A stretch of 64,000 bases of DNA from Asterella californica (Eukaryota > Streptophyta > Marchantiopsida > Marchantiales > Aytoniaceae): contig JAYKYS010000018.1 in the NCBI GenBank assembly GCA_036924285.1, positions 1,860,001-1,924,000 on the forward strand. Reading direction: 5' to 3'. Both the position numbers and the translations under genes were made by a program. Shown here piece by piece: positions 1-12,232 of this stretch (the first letter of the stretch is position 1; the number at the start of each line of letters is the position of its first letter). The notes under the pieces are model-generated. The model saw nothing but the letters and a program-made list of their open reading frames with translations. It was not told the origin of the DNA and made no database searches.

Positions 1-1239
1 AGGAGCTATAAACACTCACACAGGAGTGTAGGATCCTCTGATATGCTCAAAAAGCGAAATTTAGGTCTCACTGGTAGTAATAGGCTTAAGCGGTGAACTT
101 TGACACTCAAAGAGAGGAAAACTATGAAGGTTTAGACCTCTAAACTTCCCCTACATGTAAATGAGGTACTACTGAACTCACAGACGAAGTTTCAACCTGA
201 GATCAAATTCTGACACGGAGATATGAACAGAAAAGTTCTGAATAAGAGAATTATGGCAATTTCTGGTACCTAGACAGCTATTCAGACATAGAACAGAGAA
301 TTGGCTCGATGAATTTCAAATCTTCTCACAGTATTTGAAGTCTACAGGATGCTGAACATCCCTGTGAAGCTGGGACTCCTGAATGTTTGTAGAACTCCAG
401 ATCTCCTTCTCTAAAGTCGCTGCTCTAGATTAAGAGCTTTTCAGACCCCCTCTGCTTCAGCGGCCGCCCTGAATTACTCAGTTACTCAAATGATACGAAA
501 CTTTTTGGACAGTCGTAGCCCTCCTGACAGTGAACGCAACCACGAAGTTTTGAAGTGATTTCCTCAATTCTGCTGCAATTGGCACCGAAAACCCCAAAAT
601 CAACAAAAGTGATGCAGTTTTGGCACAATCCGAACTTCAATTGGGCATAACTCCTTGTTTATTGATCCAAATCGAGCAAAAATTTCACTGACAGTGCTTG
701 GCACGACGAGCTCTCTCTTCCTGTGTTCTCAGATTTCAAAGATCCCTCACCAAATGCTCGAACTCTCCTTTAGAGCTCGATTTCTAAATTTAGAGTTAAA
801 CTAAAGACAAAAACAGACCAATGGGAGTTCATAGCTCCACTTGGTTGTCCTTTAGTACCCTAAACCACGTGGCAACTTAGTTTTACTCATAGGCTACCAC
901 GTCAAGCCCCCTAGAGTGCCAGTGTAAAACTTAAATTACTTAAAACGACACGCAGCCCTGAAAAATAACTTAAATCAGCTAGAAAGCGTGCATGGGCGAC
1001 ACGCAAATACAACCCATGAGCTTAAGCCCTATCAACATGATGATCAACCTACTAAGACTCAAAATAGTGTTAACACCGTATGCAAAGGTGTCAAATATAT
1101 ACATAAACGACTAGAAGAAATATAAGCTAACTTCTAGAACTACTAAACTCAAGCGTCGGAGTAGAAATATAACATGTAGCCGCCAAGTAGCGCGACAGCG
1201 TTGGTGAAATGAAGTCAACCTTACTCGGTGGTGGAAGGT
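1..1239. other. No gene seen; retrotransposon-like flank
   Basis: I see no supportable coding region here. The composition and position suggest decayed LTR or internal sequence of the Ty3/gypsy element whose integrase begins just downstream. I could not place an LTR edge or a target duplication. Confidence 0.3.
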
Positions 1240-2410
1240 GTGTTATTTCGTGAAGGAGTTGATGGGGTCCTGCGAGCAAGGAGGAGTCTTTACGACTCAT
1301 GGAAGAATTCCATGACGGTCCTGTATGTGGAGGACATTTCGCAAGCAAGTTGACGGCCCTCAAGATACTTGACGCATGATACCATTGGAGGGGGATGTTT
1401 AGAGACTACCTGACGTATTGTAAAACTTGTGATGTTTGTCAAGCTTTCGCTATCAAATCTAGTGTTTCTACTCCTCTTAGATCTATTCCGGTTCTTGGAC
1501 CTTTCGAGAAATGAGGAATAGATTTTGTTGGGTCTTTGAATCGCACCCCTCGCAACAATAAGTTTATTGTTGTAGTCACAGATTATCTTACAAAGTGGGT
1601 AGAAGCTAGACCTCTTGTAACTATTGGAGAAGTTGAGGTGGGTAGATTTCTGTACGAACGGATCATTACTCGGTTTGGATGTCCCTTGGAGTTAGTTTTT
1701 GAGAATTTGTGAACGGTATGACTACTGCTATGTGCACACACTTCTCCATTTCTCAGAGGGTTACTACATCATATAAACCTAGTTCAAACGGTTTGATAGA
1801 GAGGACCAACTTTACGTTGTGTCAAATGTTAGCGAAAGATGCTGACATGGAAGGGGTCAAACACAACTGGGACAAGCGTCTTCATGCGGTGCTATGGGAG
1901 TACCGTACAACAGTGAAGACGTCTACGTGATATTCACCTTTCAAGATGGTGTATGGGTTGGAATCCAAATTACCAATCCAGTTCGACCTAACCACCTTTC
2001 AGACCTTGCAAGCTGGATTGAAGAGAAAGGGTGGTCCAATAGCTGAGAAAGAGCGGGGAGAAACCTTGTTGGAGCTAGAGGAGAATAGAGACGACGCAGC
2101 TCAACGCATTGAGATGGCCCAGCTACAACAGAAAAAGAGCTATGACAAGCGCCTGGCGAAGAACAAAACGAAGTTACAGCCATTTCAAAAGAGTGAGTGG
2201 GTGATGTTATGGGATGCTATTAGGCACAAGCGAGTTCAAAAGAAGTTCTTACGTCGATATTTTGGACCTTTCATCATCTCCAAAGTGTGGAGTAATGACA
2301 CCTATGATCTTCAAGAAAGGAGTGGTACGTTCTTCGACCGAGTGAACCACGACAAGCTGAAGAAGTTTCATCAACGTGATACTTCACTCCGAGACGGAGT
2401 GAAAATTAAG
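1240..2410 (+). pseudogene. Ty3/gypsy integrase fragment, decayed
   Basis: This is the 3' part of a Ty3/gypsy pol. In order I see an integrase zinc-binding region with H-H then C-x2-C (FHDG..GGHF..TCDVCQ, about 1300-1445), the catalytic core (GIDFVGSL, VVVTDYLTKW, then SSNGLIERTN carrying the final Glu), and a C-terminal GPF-type module (RRYFGPFIISKV, about 2250-2290). Integrase joins the cDNA to the host chromosome. The frame is broken by a TGA at 1512-1514 where the family has Trp, by a frameshift near 1704, and by a TGA at 1928-1930. There is no RT or gag on this strand upstream, so it is a truncated, inactive copy. Confidence 0.85.
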
Positions 2411-2422
2411 TCTGGGGGTAAA
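2411..2422 (+). promoter_or_regulatory. Polypurine tract of the left gypsy remnant
   Basis: A G-rich purine run ending in GGGGGTAAA lies directly after the integrase reading frame and directly before a TGTCACAC LTR-like start. This is where plus-strand DNA priming would occur in a Ty3/gypsy element. Confidence 0.5.
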
Positions 2423-3180
2423 TGTCACACCACAAGTATCCCATTATTTGTGTGCGTGCTATATAAATTTCATAAGATATGACTATCTTATAGATTACTC
2501 TAGTTCGAAGATCTAAATCTAGAGTGATCAAAACTAGTCATAACTAGCTGAGATAGTTATAACTAAGTTAGAGAAACTATTAGAGGTTTCACTATGGCAC
2601 TATGTGACAAGTGCGGAGCTCTAAATATGCTTCTCAAAAGTATGTAACTTTGTTGACCATCATTGATTGGATGCATGATGGAAAGTCATGCACAAAGATC
2701 TAGAGATGCTCCTCAAAAGACGTATTAGTTTGTTGTCGTCTTCCAATTGGATAGTTTGGAAAGTTAACACTTTACAAAAACTAAAGTAAGAGAATCTCTT
2801 ACTTTAGTAAAGTAGAACAAGTAATGTGTGGGCTATTCTTAAATTTTAGTAGCCTTTAGAAGTTTAACTATCATGCGGTAACGTAACTTAGTAAAAGTTA
2901 CCACGATAAGAAGTTGTAGAGTATATAAGGAGGGGTTGAGAGAGTGGAAATGACTCTCATTTTCCTGTCTATAAGTAAAGTGAGCATTGGAGACCTTGGG
3001 AGTCCTTGAGTACTATGTGATGCAATGTGGAGGACGGGGTTAGAACTTGTTTGCAGGAACGCTATTATAAGGACCGATGTGACCATACGGGTCAGAGTGT
3101 TGAGTGAAGTGAGCATGGGTATGATAGAATCTTTGTAATCAAGGTGCACTAGTAATCCTAGTCATCTGAGGTACCCCTGG
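2423..3180 (+). repeat. Putative 3' LTR of the left gypsy remnant
   Basis: The segment begins TGTCACAC immediately after the polypurine tract and contains a TATA-like box (GTATATAAGG, 2921-2930). The 3' edge near 3180 is a guess, because no second LTR copy is in the window and no target duplication was found. Confidence 0.4.
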
Positions 3181-3310
3181 GTGAGAGACAGGTCGGCTTA
3201 CAGAGCCGTAGTCATACTAGCTATCCTCTGCTCCAACTGCTCAATCCGAGCAACCATACATGCTTCTGACGTCGTAGGAGGCAGTGGACAGGCTGATCTC
3301 CTCCCAAGTG

Positions 3311-4575
3311 CTAGACCTCTACCTCCAGCTCAACCACCACGGCCTCCTTAAGCTCCTCCGCCTCGTCCACGATCAGCCTTTCCTTGCCATAGCTCAGGAT
3401 AGAGATCAAAACAACGGTCACTATTGTGACCAAGTCGCCCGCAATGCTCACATTACTTAGGTATCGCTTGAGACGTCTCTCATATTTCATAACCACCTCT
3501 CCTCTATGGACAGTCGTTTTGTTGGTGAGGACCATCACACGTCTAGCAAGGACCGGCTTGCTGTTGACTAGAGAAGGACGGCATGAGCTTTTGCCCACCA
3601 AGTCCTCCAACACCTCCATGGATCGTGACTGTTCAGCACGATCTTTATCACCACCACCACCACGTTGTTACGTAGTCTGTGATCCTCGAGAAGAGGTGGT
3701 CGTCTCATGTGGTGTCTCCCTGCTGAACCCAACAGTCACTACCCTCTCCTCCATCATGTTGAGCTCAATCCGCTCAGCCAGATCAAAGACAACCGTCAAC
3801 ATCGGAGAGGTATCTCTAAGGAGAGTCGCATCCTTAACTCTCTTACGCAGCTCTCGGTCTAGTATCTCATACCAAAACTGGACTGCGTGTGCTTCCGTCA
3901 TCCCTTGGGTAACATTGATCAACCGCCTCATGCGAGTAAACGCCTCACGTAGGCTCTCTCTAGTTTTCCATTGGAACTCCTGCAGACTCCTTAACTTGTC
4001 GATCCGCACACCTTGATAGTTCTTTCTCAAACACTAGAAGAACTGAACCACAGGGTTAAACCTTGGTGGTATCTCGCTCACACTACCACCTGCTCCACTA
4101 CTAGTGGACGCACCGTTGGTAGTAGGTACTCCGTCACTCATGGATGTATCATTGCTACTGGCACCCGAACTCGCACTTGCTACGCCTCCCGAAATTGCGC
4201 TAGTAGTGATAGAAACGTATTTGGGAGATCAATATTGTCTCCACACTTAATCTACATGCTGTAGTCTCGTCAAAACTCATGGTAATCGTCCATCGGTGGT
4301 TCCAAGTGTTGGAACAAACCCGGTGTAAACAGTTGCGAGTTTCGCATTTGCTGCAGATCGCACCAACTGCCGAACTCCTAGATAAAGTTATCCAGCTTAA
4401 TGGTACCCACCGTACCAGAATAACGTCGAGATCCCTTCGTGGTCCCATAAATCTTGTCCATGTTCCACAACAATGGTGTGGTGACACTAGACTCATCACC
4501 AGAAAATGTACTGTTTGGATCTAACTCGTCCTCTGGAACAACCGACGACAATGGTGTAGGTAAGCGATACCTCAT
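3311..4575 (-). pseudogene. Ty3/gypsy gag remnant
   Basis: On the minus strand, two pieces in one frame (4030-3668 and 3619-3311) are separated by a stop at 3668-3670. They read as a retrotransposon capsid region (REAFTRMRRLINVTQ, MTEAHAVQFWYEIL, VFDLAERIELNM). A further piece at 4575-4378, in another frame, reads like the N-terminal part (MDKIYGTTKGSRRYSG). Gag would package element RNA. No zinc knuckle or protease was found, so the element is broken. The opposite orientation to the integrase at 1.2-2.4 kb indicates a separate insertion. Confidence 0.6.
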
Positions 4576-4639
4576 CCCACTCTATGTAAACGTACTGTCT
4601 GAGAAGTCCCCACCAGAATCTCTCGAGAACACACTCTCC

Positions 4640-6340
4640 AACCAGAATACCAAAATCTCCGTCACCACCGTAACCACCACTTGCCTAACCCCGCTCCTAC
4701 TGAGCTCACCTATCTCCTACTAGGACGATCAAAGTAAAGACAACATGTACCTGTCATCATCACAGACAGCCTCTCACGGTCTGTTGGTCATCAATCCAAC
4801 CGCACCATGAGAGAAACAAAGATAGTCTGATTGGTCCACAACTCCAGTCTCACTATCGACAACACACTTGAATGAACTCATTCTGGAAATCAAGCGCCAA
4901 CACAACAAACGTGACATACAAACATGAAGTAGAATATGGAAAGGTTCCAACCACAAGAAATCCAAACGAGAACCCTCTACCCTCAAACATTCACATAACG
5001 AGAAACACAGCCCCACCTAGACTGACTCTCGATCTTTCGGTAATCATATGCAGAATATATGACCGCCAACAATCCTAAAATGTGCCTAGAGTCACTTTCT
5101 CAATGTTCAATTGACTAGAAGCTCCTAGAATATTTTCCAAGATAGCTCTACTAGGTTACAACACCAAACATCCACTAGCAGTATTCATACACCACCTATC
5201 GCATGGAGATGCGGTACCACAACTGCAGCTCCCTCTTAATATTGTGGGGTCGTCCTATCGCTCCTCTGGGGACATACAAACATGTCTCTTACTACCTTCA
5301 ACAAGTCCATAAATACTTGCATGCATCCATAAAGATACCAAGAGCTATTGGTCTAGTGGTAAAGCCAAAGCTAAGACTGCAGAGTTAAGTGTCCAAGCTC
5401 ATGAATAGTGTTGGGATGGATGACCTGCTGGTTTTACACCTCCCACACAACTGAAAGCTTGCATACCTCTCTCACGCACGTCAACCAGCTGGCTTGCGGC
5501 AGGCTCAAGCTCAGGCTCAAGCTCCACTCCGTCTCCGCACTTCACTTCTCACGCCTCCGCAGTCACGCACCTCTACTCCTTGAAGCCTCCTAACACGTCC
5601 TCCACATCGCGACACCTCCGCTCACTCTCCGCTTGGGTAGGAGAGGAACTCATACTCGCACACCAAATGAGACTCGGCTACAACTCGAAGCGCACCAAAT
5701 TGCACCAAAAGAGGCTCAAAAATACCAAAAACAGCTCGCGGGTGCATAGAGTAACCAAAAATCTGACGTAAAACAGAAGGAACACCCAAAGCCAACCCGA
5801 AAATACTACAACATGTTTGCGGATGCAGAATTCACACTTCGTGACCAACCACCACTACAAGATAACTCACAAACTCGAGTTTCCACATGAAATTGCACAA
5901 AAATCTGACGTAACTAGTCTTTTTGCACTTTTGAGTAACACGGCAGCAAACTTCGACATACCATAACTTCGTCGATGCTCGACCAAACTCCATGAAACTT
6001 GATGCAATAGACTCGTCTCTCCAATGCGCTTCCAAAGAGCCCTCTCCGATCTGACATTGACAAGTACTTCGTCAGCCACGTCCAAATGCGCACTCCAGTC
6101 CGAACATGTCACTTCAAGAACATTCCGCAAAATTTCTACAGCGCTTTCGCATGACAAAAAAATCTCCACTCGACCCCACAATAGAAATCGATCCGCGAAC
6201 AGCAAGGTACCATGCGTCCATACACACCTCGATCACATGTCCACACAACGACGTCCGATACCAGCGGATGATTTCAGATCAACGAGCTCTTATTGAACTA
6301 CGCCTTGACCTGCACTCAATTCTTCAAGTAATCTCAACAT
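4640..6340 (-). repeat. Decayed LTR/leader of a minus-strand gypsy element
   Basis: The part at about 4720-5060 resembles 46,080-46,330, inside the solo-LTR-like unit of the right-hand nest. Shared stretches are around GGTCATCA.TCCAACC.CACCA and CA.GTATGGA. It lies upstream, in the minus sense, of the gag remnant, as a 5' LTR and leader would. Edges are not resolved. The rest, to about 6340, has the C-rich, CGACG-containing look of U5/leader DNA of the other gypsy elements here. No gene is supported. Confidence 0.4.
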
Positions 6341-6785
6341 AGAAATTACCATCTCCAATACGGCAACAATGATTACTTATAAATGGTCAAGCCAAACCTA
6401 TTGTATGCTTGAAGAGAATCCGGGTTACACTCAACTAGACTATCTACCATAGCCAAGAGCTTGAAGACTCAACTTGAAGAACTAAGGCCTCCAAGCCCTA
6501 CCTGCGAAGTATATCCATAGTGGACTATCCCACCAACTCATCCTAACAACACTAACGGTCTTGCCGAGATTAGTCACTCCGCACTCAGTCAACCTAGCCA
6601 ATGTGCCAAACTGACGTGACAGATCCCGTAGTGGACCCAAGGGTCACCTTAGTCCATCTCGTGTCTCTACTTGAGGATGGGTCCCATCTAATCTAAATAG
6701 CTCTAGCTCCTAGAGGCATGAGGACACATGTATTCGAATAGCTTCAACCTTTCTTCATTGGACTTTGTGTTTTAGCTTGGCTAAA

Positions 6786-7380
6786 GTCCTGGGGACGTAT
6801 TAGGTCAGTTTTAACTCCACAAATTGTGTGACTATATAGACAAAAACACACTTATCCTCATCATGTCTTTTGCTCTGGTGTTCAATAAGATTATAAGGTA
6901 AGTTCCACCTCCCTCCCTCTCCCCACTGATGTACTATGGTGCTATACAAAGAGATTGCCTTCTAGTGGTACCGTGGTTTACTTACCTAAATCTCCTTAAC
7001 CTTATATAAAGTTTCAAGTTAACTACAAAAAGAAAACAAAACAGTACCCATATTCTCCAAATAGTTCAAATAATAGTCCTCGAGACGTATTTGGTCACTT
7101 TTAACTCCACAAATTGTGTGACTATATAGACAAAAACACACTTATCCTCATCATGTCCTTTGCTCTGGTGTTCAATAAGGTTATAAGATAAGTTCCACCT
7201 CCCTCCCTCTCCCCACTGATGTACTATGGTGCTATACAAAGAGATTGCCTTCTAGTGGTACCGTGGTTTACTTAGCCTAAATCTCCTTAACCTTATATAA
7301 AGCTTCAAGTTAACTACAAAAAGAAAACAAACTCCCTATTTGGAAAATATGGGTAATATTTTCCAAATAGTTCAAATAAT
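6786..7380 (+). repeat. 290-bp tandem duplication (2 copies)
   Basis: Copy 1 (6786-7075) and copy 2 (7076-7380) are nearly identical, both running from GTCCT.G.GACGTATT to CCAAATAGTTCAAATAAT. The period is 290 bp and copy 2 is about 15 bp longer. Each copy contains a TATATAAAG box. The difference between the copies is concentrated in the hairpin at 7336-7370. No ORF spans the unit. Confidence 0.9.
7336..7370. repeat. Perfect 15-bp hairpin unique to copy 2
   Basis: The arms CTATTTGGAAAATAT (7336-7350) and ATATTTTCCAAATAG (7356-7370) are perfectly complementary around the loop GGGTA. Copy 1 of the duplication has only the right arm, preceded by TACCCATAT (7045-7064). That is the inverse of copy 2's left arm plus loop. 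Confidence 0.95.
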
Positions 7381-7500
7381 TCTATATGTACTGCATGTGG
7401 TCACCACAATGAAGTTTTGAGAGTGCAAATTGCGATATCATAATTTACGATAATCTATATGCACAGTAAATTAAATTGTGTCAAATGATGTCTAGATCGT

Positions 7501-8273
7501 TCTCAATGATCAAGAGTTTTCTTTCTACTAATTGGAATATCTTGATTTTCATCGACTGGAAATATTCTCGATTCTCGTTTATTGGAACATTCTCGATTCA
7601 TGTTGATGATGAAGGAACTTTTTTATGTGTCGAATTGCTCTTGATGATTGAGAGTTTTTTTTATTTTTTATTTTTTAGTAAAGTTTTAAACTCTCAATGA
7701 TCGATGGTTAATGAAGTGCAATCTTTGGTTTTTCATCCAAAATATTTTGGTGATTTTTTTATCAAAATTTTTCATATTTTCTTACAATAAATTTAAGTCT
7801 CAATGACTGAGAGTTCTTGGTTGGGTTAAAAATTTTGATGGTTTCTTAGAAAAATTGTTTATTTTCTCAACATTATTATCGAATAATATGTCATCGTATC
7901 AAATTGAAACTCTTGGTATGGAGAGTTACATATTATAGATTAAAAATGTCACAAAAGTTAAGAATTTTAGTTTTAGCAAACGTCATGAACTTTTGATCAT
8001 CGAGAGTACTCCTAGTTTTAGTTACTAATGTTTTAGTACTCTCGACGATAGAGAGTCCCTCCTCTAGAGTTTTACGTGATTCAGTGAATATATTATTTTT
8101 CTCTTGATAATAGAGAGCTCACATCTTCACCCTAGATTGAAGACCATATCACCAAAATGCAACACTGGATATACTATATATGTAACACTTTTAATCTTTT
8201 TGACTAGAAGTTCACACTTCCCTGTTGACAAATGTATTTATGATTTAGTCCAATTATTTTGATGGTCGAGAGT
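7501..8273. repeat. AT-rich region with eight dyad motifs
   Basis: A short near-palindrome close to CTCTCRAYGATYGAGAG recurs at about 7501-7516, 7638-7654, 7691-7705, 7799-7813, 7995-8007, 8038-8056, 8101-8117 and 8261-8273. Spacing is irregular (50-190 bp), so this is not a simple tandem repeat. No ORF of note lies here; the short reading frames are AT-driven. Confidence 0.6.
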
Positions 8274-8290
8274 TTTTGGATGAGACACAA

Positions 8291-10112
8291 CTCTATATAG
8301 AAGTGAGTCAAAAATTATAATATGATCATCAGAAATACAAGTCATCCATCAAGGACATACTTACATTATTCGTATTATTTTATCGTTATGATTATATGGA
8401 GAAGGAAGAAACTGAAATCAAAGTTTGTACAAATGTTTTCTAAGTTGTTCATCATGCCAAGGAAACATTAAATGAACTAAGAAAAGAGTATGAAATTTTG
8501 CACAGAAGTTCCAACAGCAAGAAGCTTCTTCCGAGAACTGAATTAAGAGGATTTATCTTTAGAAAAACATATTTCTTTTAAGGAAATGTTGAAAATATAT
8601 TATAATACTTTAGATAAGATGCTCTCAGAAAATGAATTCTATTGAGGAAGGAAAGAATGATATTCTGCAATTTTAATGCGAAAGCAAACATTAATCCTAT
8701 AAGGTGAAAATCTCCATGGAAATATGCAAGAATACTAAATGAAATATTTGAGTACATAACGAGAAATATAAAAAAATATTACATCAATTGTTTTATGATC
8801 AAGATTTCAGAACACATATGTTTTCTTTAAATTAAGATTCAACTGTTGATGCTTGACAAGTGATATATTACTTATCACCCTAAACATTCGATATCAACAC
8901 TTCAAAACTCTAAATAGAGACTATTGAATATTCGGATTATTTTATCAACACTTTTGTATGCCATAGGCTACATATCGTGTGCCTTGCATGTCGAGTGTGC
9001 TCCCCTGAGACGAGGATACTTATTTTTGACAGTAACTTTATTCAAGGCAATCAATGTGAATACCACTCGCTTTCAGAATTTCACTTTGAGATTGAAATCT
9101 CTCCAAAGGTTTAATCTTCTCTATTTCATCTCTGATTCTTCACACAAAGAACTAATCCCGAATATACTCAAGCTCTTGCTCTTTTCCCACGTACTCAGGC
9201 TACTGATCAGTCTTGGCTATTTAGTTTAGTCTCTTTCCGAGTTGCTGTTTTGCTTACTATCTCCTTGCCAAATGTGCGGCCGTTCTCTTTGAGATCTGAG
9301 TCCCCGTTCTCAATCTGCTCCTGGACTCTTTTCACTTCCTCTTTTTCTTCTAGGCTTCATGAGCCTTTGTCTTTCTTCTATTTTTCTCTAGAACCTAGGC
9401 TTCTCTTCCAGACTTCGTCTCTCGTGTGTAAATAATCACTTCCCAAGTGTCATGTTCATTTTAATAAACTATGGTACAAATACCTATGGGTGTATGTTAA
9501 CGTTATATGTATATGTTATAAATGTCTTTCACAGTTAAAAATTATAACTATTTTATTACCTAATAAAAATCTAAAATTTAAATTTTGGATCTTTTATTAT
9601 TTATATCATATATTAGATTTAATTAATTCACCTGTTGTCGAGAAAAAAACGCCAGAATAATAAAAGATCTATACATTACACTTTCATCTGAGATTATTCT
9701 GTATTTTTCAAGCTATAATATAACTTAAAGTAAATTAAATATTTAACTGTCATCTTGAACATAAACTAGCAACCCCAAGCTGAATATGGAAGAAAAATAA
9801 GCAAAGTTTGACATCGATGACACCACCTCGTGAAAAATGAGTGAACTGCTAGAAACAAAAGCAAGAGCAATTGACGGTAACAAAGTCGATTCCGTTGAAG
9901 ACAATCGTACCCTAAAGCAAGAGCTCTGTCATCCACACTCGATAAATGGAACTACTCGTCCTCGATGAATGCAAAAAATCCAGATCTTATTTCAAAACTT
10001 TTTAGTTCGGACGTGTCGAGCATTGGACGTATAGTGTATTCGTAAAATGGATTTGTTCTGTAGTCCGTGAAACCTGAAGGTCGATACTTATGATTATGTA
10101 CTCACCTGGACA
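8291..10112. other. No gene supported; AT-rich
   Basis: There are only short open frames without family resemblance. An approximately 50-codon minus-strand frame at about 9210-9350 has a Lys/Glu-rich, coding-like composition (EEKEEVKRVQEQIENG) but no start or context, so I do not call it a gene. Confidence 0.4.
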
Positions 10113-10225
10113 ATGTATATTCACCCTCTTCCAAGTTCGGAAGAAGAGGAATATACATACCTTTAATTTTACTTCTTAATCCTTCCCTCTGGAAGGGTTA
10201 GATCAAAGTAAAATCAAAGTATTAT
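10113..10225 (-). mobile_element. Double-hairpin MITE-like element, copy 1
   Basis: Two adjacent imperfect inverted repeats lie here. The first is GTATATTC...CTCTTCC against GGAAGAAGAGGAATATAC (10,117-10,157). The second is ACCTTTAATTTTACTT...TCCTTCC against GGAAGGGTTAGATCAAAGT (10,160-10,220). The reverse complement aligns along its length with 31,335-31,455. No coding capacity. Confidence 0.55.
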
Positions 10226-10909
10226 ATTATAGTTTATCATTCGTAGAGAAAATTGTTTATGGTGACATGAGACTCGTTTCGCGAGCAGTGTTTATGGTTC
10301 TTCTTCATTCACAAGTCCAAATGTGCTTTCCTTGGAAACGCATGTTTATATAGATATGTCAATTTGGCTTCTTTTCAAACATAGAAATTCTTTTCTTAGT
10401 CCGTCTAGATCGCAGTCAAGTCTAGATGTGAGATCATCAGATGATATCAATCATTATTAAATTCCTTCTGTTTTCTCAGAAACATGTACGTCTATTTTAT
10501 TCTCTGTTTCTATCAAATTTAAATTTTGGTCAACGCATCTAATTCAGTTTAGAACATCATTTTATGTTTCTATAAGTCACCTTATTAGCCAATCACATCT
10601 AGAGATTTATTTTGCTAAACTTACGGTTGTCGTTTTCCTTCAATGGTCCAAAAAGTCACTTTGGATGTATATTTATATTCACCTGCGTTTCATGTGATCC
10701 TAAACCTCTAACTCTCTCCATATTTTTCGTTTGATTAACCGTTGGATCCTTAAGCTTCTAGGAAAAGTATGTAATCGGGTTAAGGGTTGATTAGGTTTAG
10801 TGATAAACTGGGGTTCATACCTTGGAAGGAACTCGATTTGCAGCGTACAAACTTTTCCTACTCAACAACAACAACCACTTATAAGCAGGATATACTCTCG
10901 CTGAACATA
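10226..10909. other. No gene seen
   Basis: Intergenic, with no supportable ORF, RNA gene or repeat. A TATA-like TTATAAGCAGG occurs at about 10,879, just before the short ORF that follows. Confidence 0.4.
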
Positions 10910-11210
10910 ATGGCAGAGTCCTCAGATTACTGCTATGGTTCTGCTCTTTCCGAAGTAAATGAATTAACTCAGTCGCAAGTTGTAATTAGCAACGCAAGGC
11001 AACCTGTAGAAGATAGTAACTACACTGTTAGTACAGCATGGTAAGTACACCATGATGAGATATATCAGCAAAACAAAACCAAGTAATGCTTCTTGGAAGA
11101 AACCCTTTGATGAACTCTCAAGCCGTTTTGTCGTTAACTGAAGTAGCTAGCTAAACAACAAATCTCATTTCATCTAAACCAGGTTGACGATGTTAGTCCT
11201 CGCATATTAG
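10910..11210 (+). CDS. Possible two-exon 52-aa protein, function unknown
   Basis: Exon 1 (10,910-11,040) starts at ATG (MAESSDYCYGSALSEVN) and ends at a consensus donor GTAAGT. A pyrimidine-containing tract and CAG at 11,180-11,182 give a 142-bp intron. Exon 2 (11,183-11,210) continues in phase with nine codons and TAG. The product is polar at first and ends in a short hydrophobic stretch (LTMLVLAY). The TATA-like box sits only about 30 bp before the ATG, so the true start may be elsewhere. The transcript could also continue through other splice sites or be non-coding. No family is recognised. Confidence 0.3.
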
Positions 11211-12085
11211 AGGAGTTAGCGACATTTACACTCACACAACTTATATGAAAACTTTATGCAAGGTGGAAACGCTTTCCCACACTGTAATATCCGTTCTGGA
11301 GTTCAACATTCCTGTTAAGTTTGAGTGTTTTTGTATATCAAGATCACTAAGCCTTTCTCTGTTTTGGTTGAGTTCTGGATGTGATGATTCACACCATGCA
11401 TTTCAGATTCGCTGCCTACTTTCTTTCTACTGTGGTGTCGCTCCATATAATGTAATATAGATTCTGGAGCCCAAGATTTTGATTTATTTTTGAATTTATT
11501 TTCAGTGTAATATCACGTAGTGGGACCTTAATCATGTATGCCTAGTTAGACGCGTCTTGGCAGCAACATTGGCACTTTCCACTGACAGTCTCTGGCATAG
11601 CGTGGTAGATCATCTTGGGGACGATTAAAGATGATGACGAGTATTATATGTTCAGTTTAAATATACTTTAATAAACCAAAAACAAAAAAGGTACGAAAGG
11701 AAATCCAATTCGCAAAAATTATCTTATGTCGACAAAATGAAATGTCAGTTAACCTCGAATTAGTTCGATAGAGTTAATACTCTAATAGAAGTGTGGAGCT
11801 GCTAGTCAAATAGAGAATACCACTGAACATCACACTGTAAGGTCGAGATAGAAGTCTCGTCGGGAATAACAATCCACTAGTCCGGGAATTATCGCCATTC
11901 TTGACTTTAGCGATGTGCTGTCAACTGGGGCATCAAGCACCGGCGCCTGCTTCAGCTTTCTTCATGGACAAACTGGACCTAGAAAGTGGCATCCTCAAGT
12001 ATATCTTGCCGAATATATCATTTTTCCTTTGGATTAACAGCCGAGGAGCAAAACAAACGGACAAACGATTGTGGTTTGGAGAAAG
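11211..12085. other. No gene seen
   Basis: Intergenic. One 71-codon open frame (11,245-11,460) has no family resemblance and low-complexity Ser/Leu content. Confidence 0.35.
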
Positions 12086-12094
12086 CTATTTAAG
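12086..12094 (+). promoter_or_regulatory. TATA box of the cysteine-rich peptide gene
   Basis: CTATTTAAG lies about 140 bp upstream of the ATG. This predicts transcription starting near 12,118 and a leader of about 115 nt. Confidence 0.55.
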
Positions 12095-12232
12095 TGGCTG
12101 TAGTTGATCTTTCTCGGACATCACATTCTTCAGTCTCATAGTTGAACTCCGGAGTTTTACCAGTAATCGTGTGTCCCCATCTACCATTTCCTCGCCTCAA
12201 CTCGTCGTCCATCGGTAATCCTCTAAAAAGTT

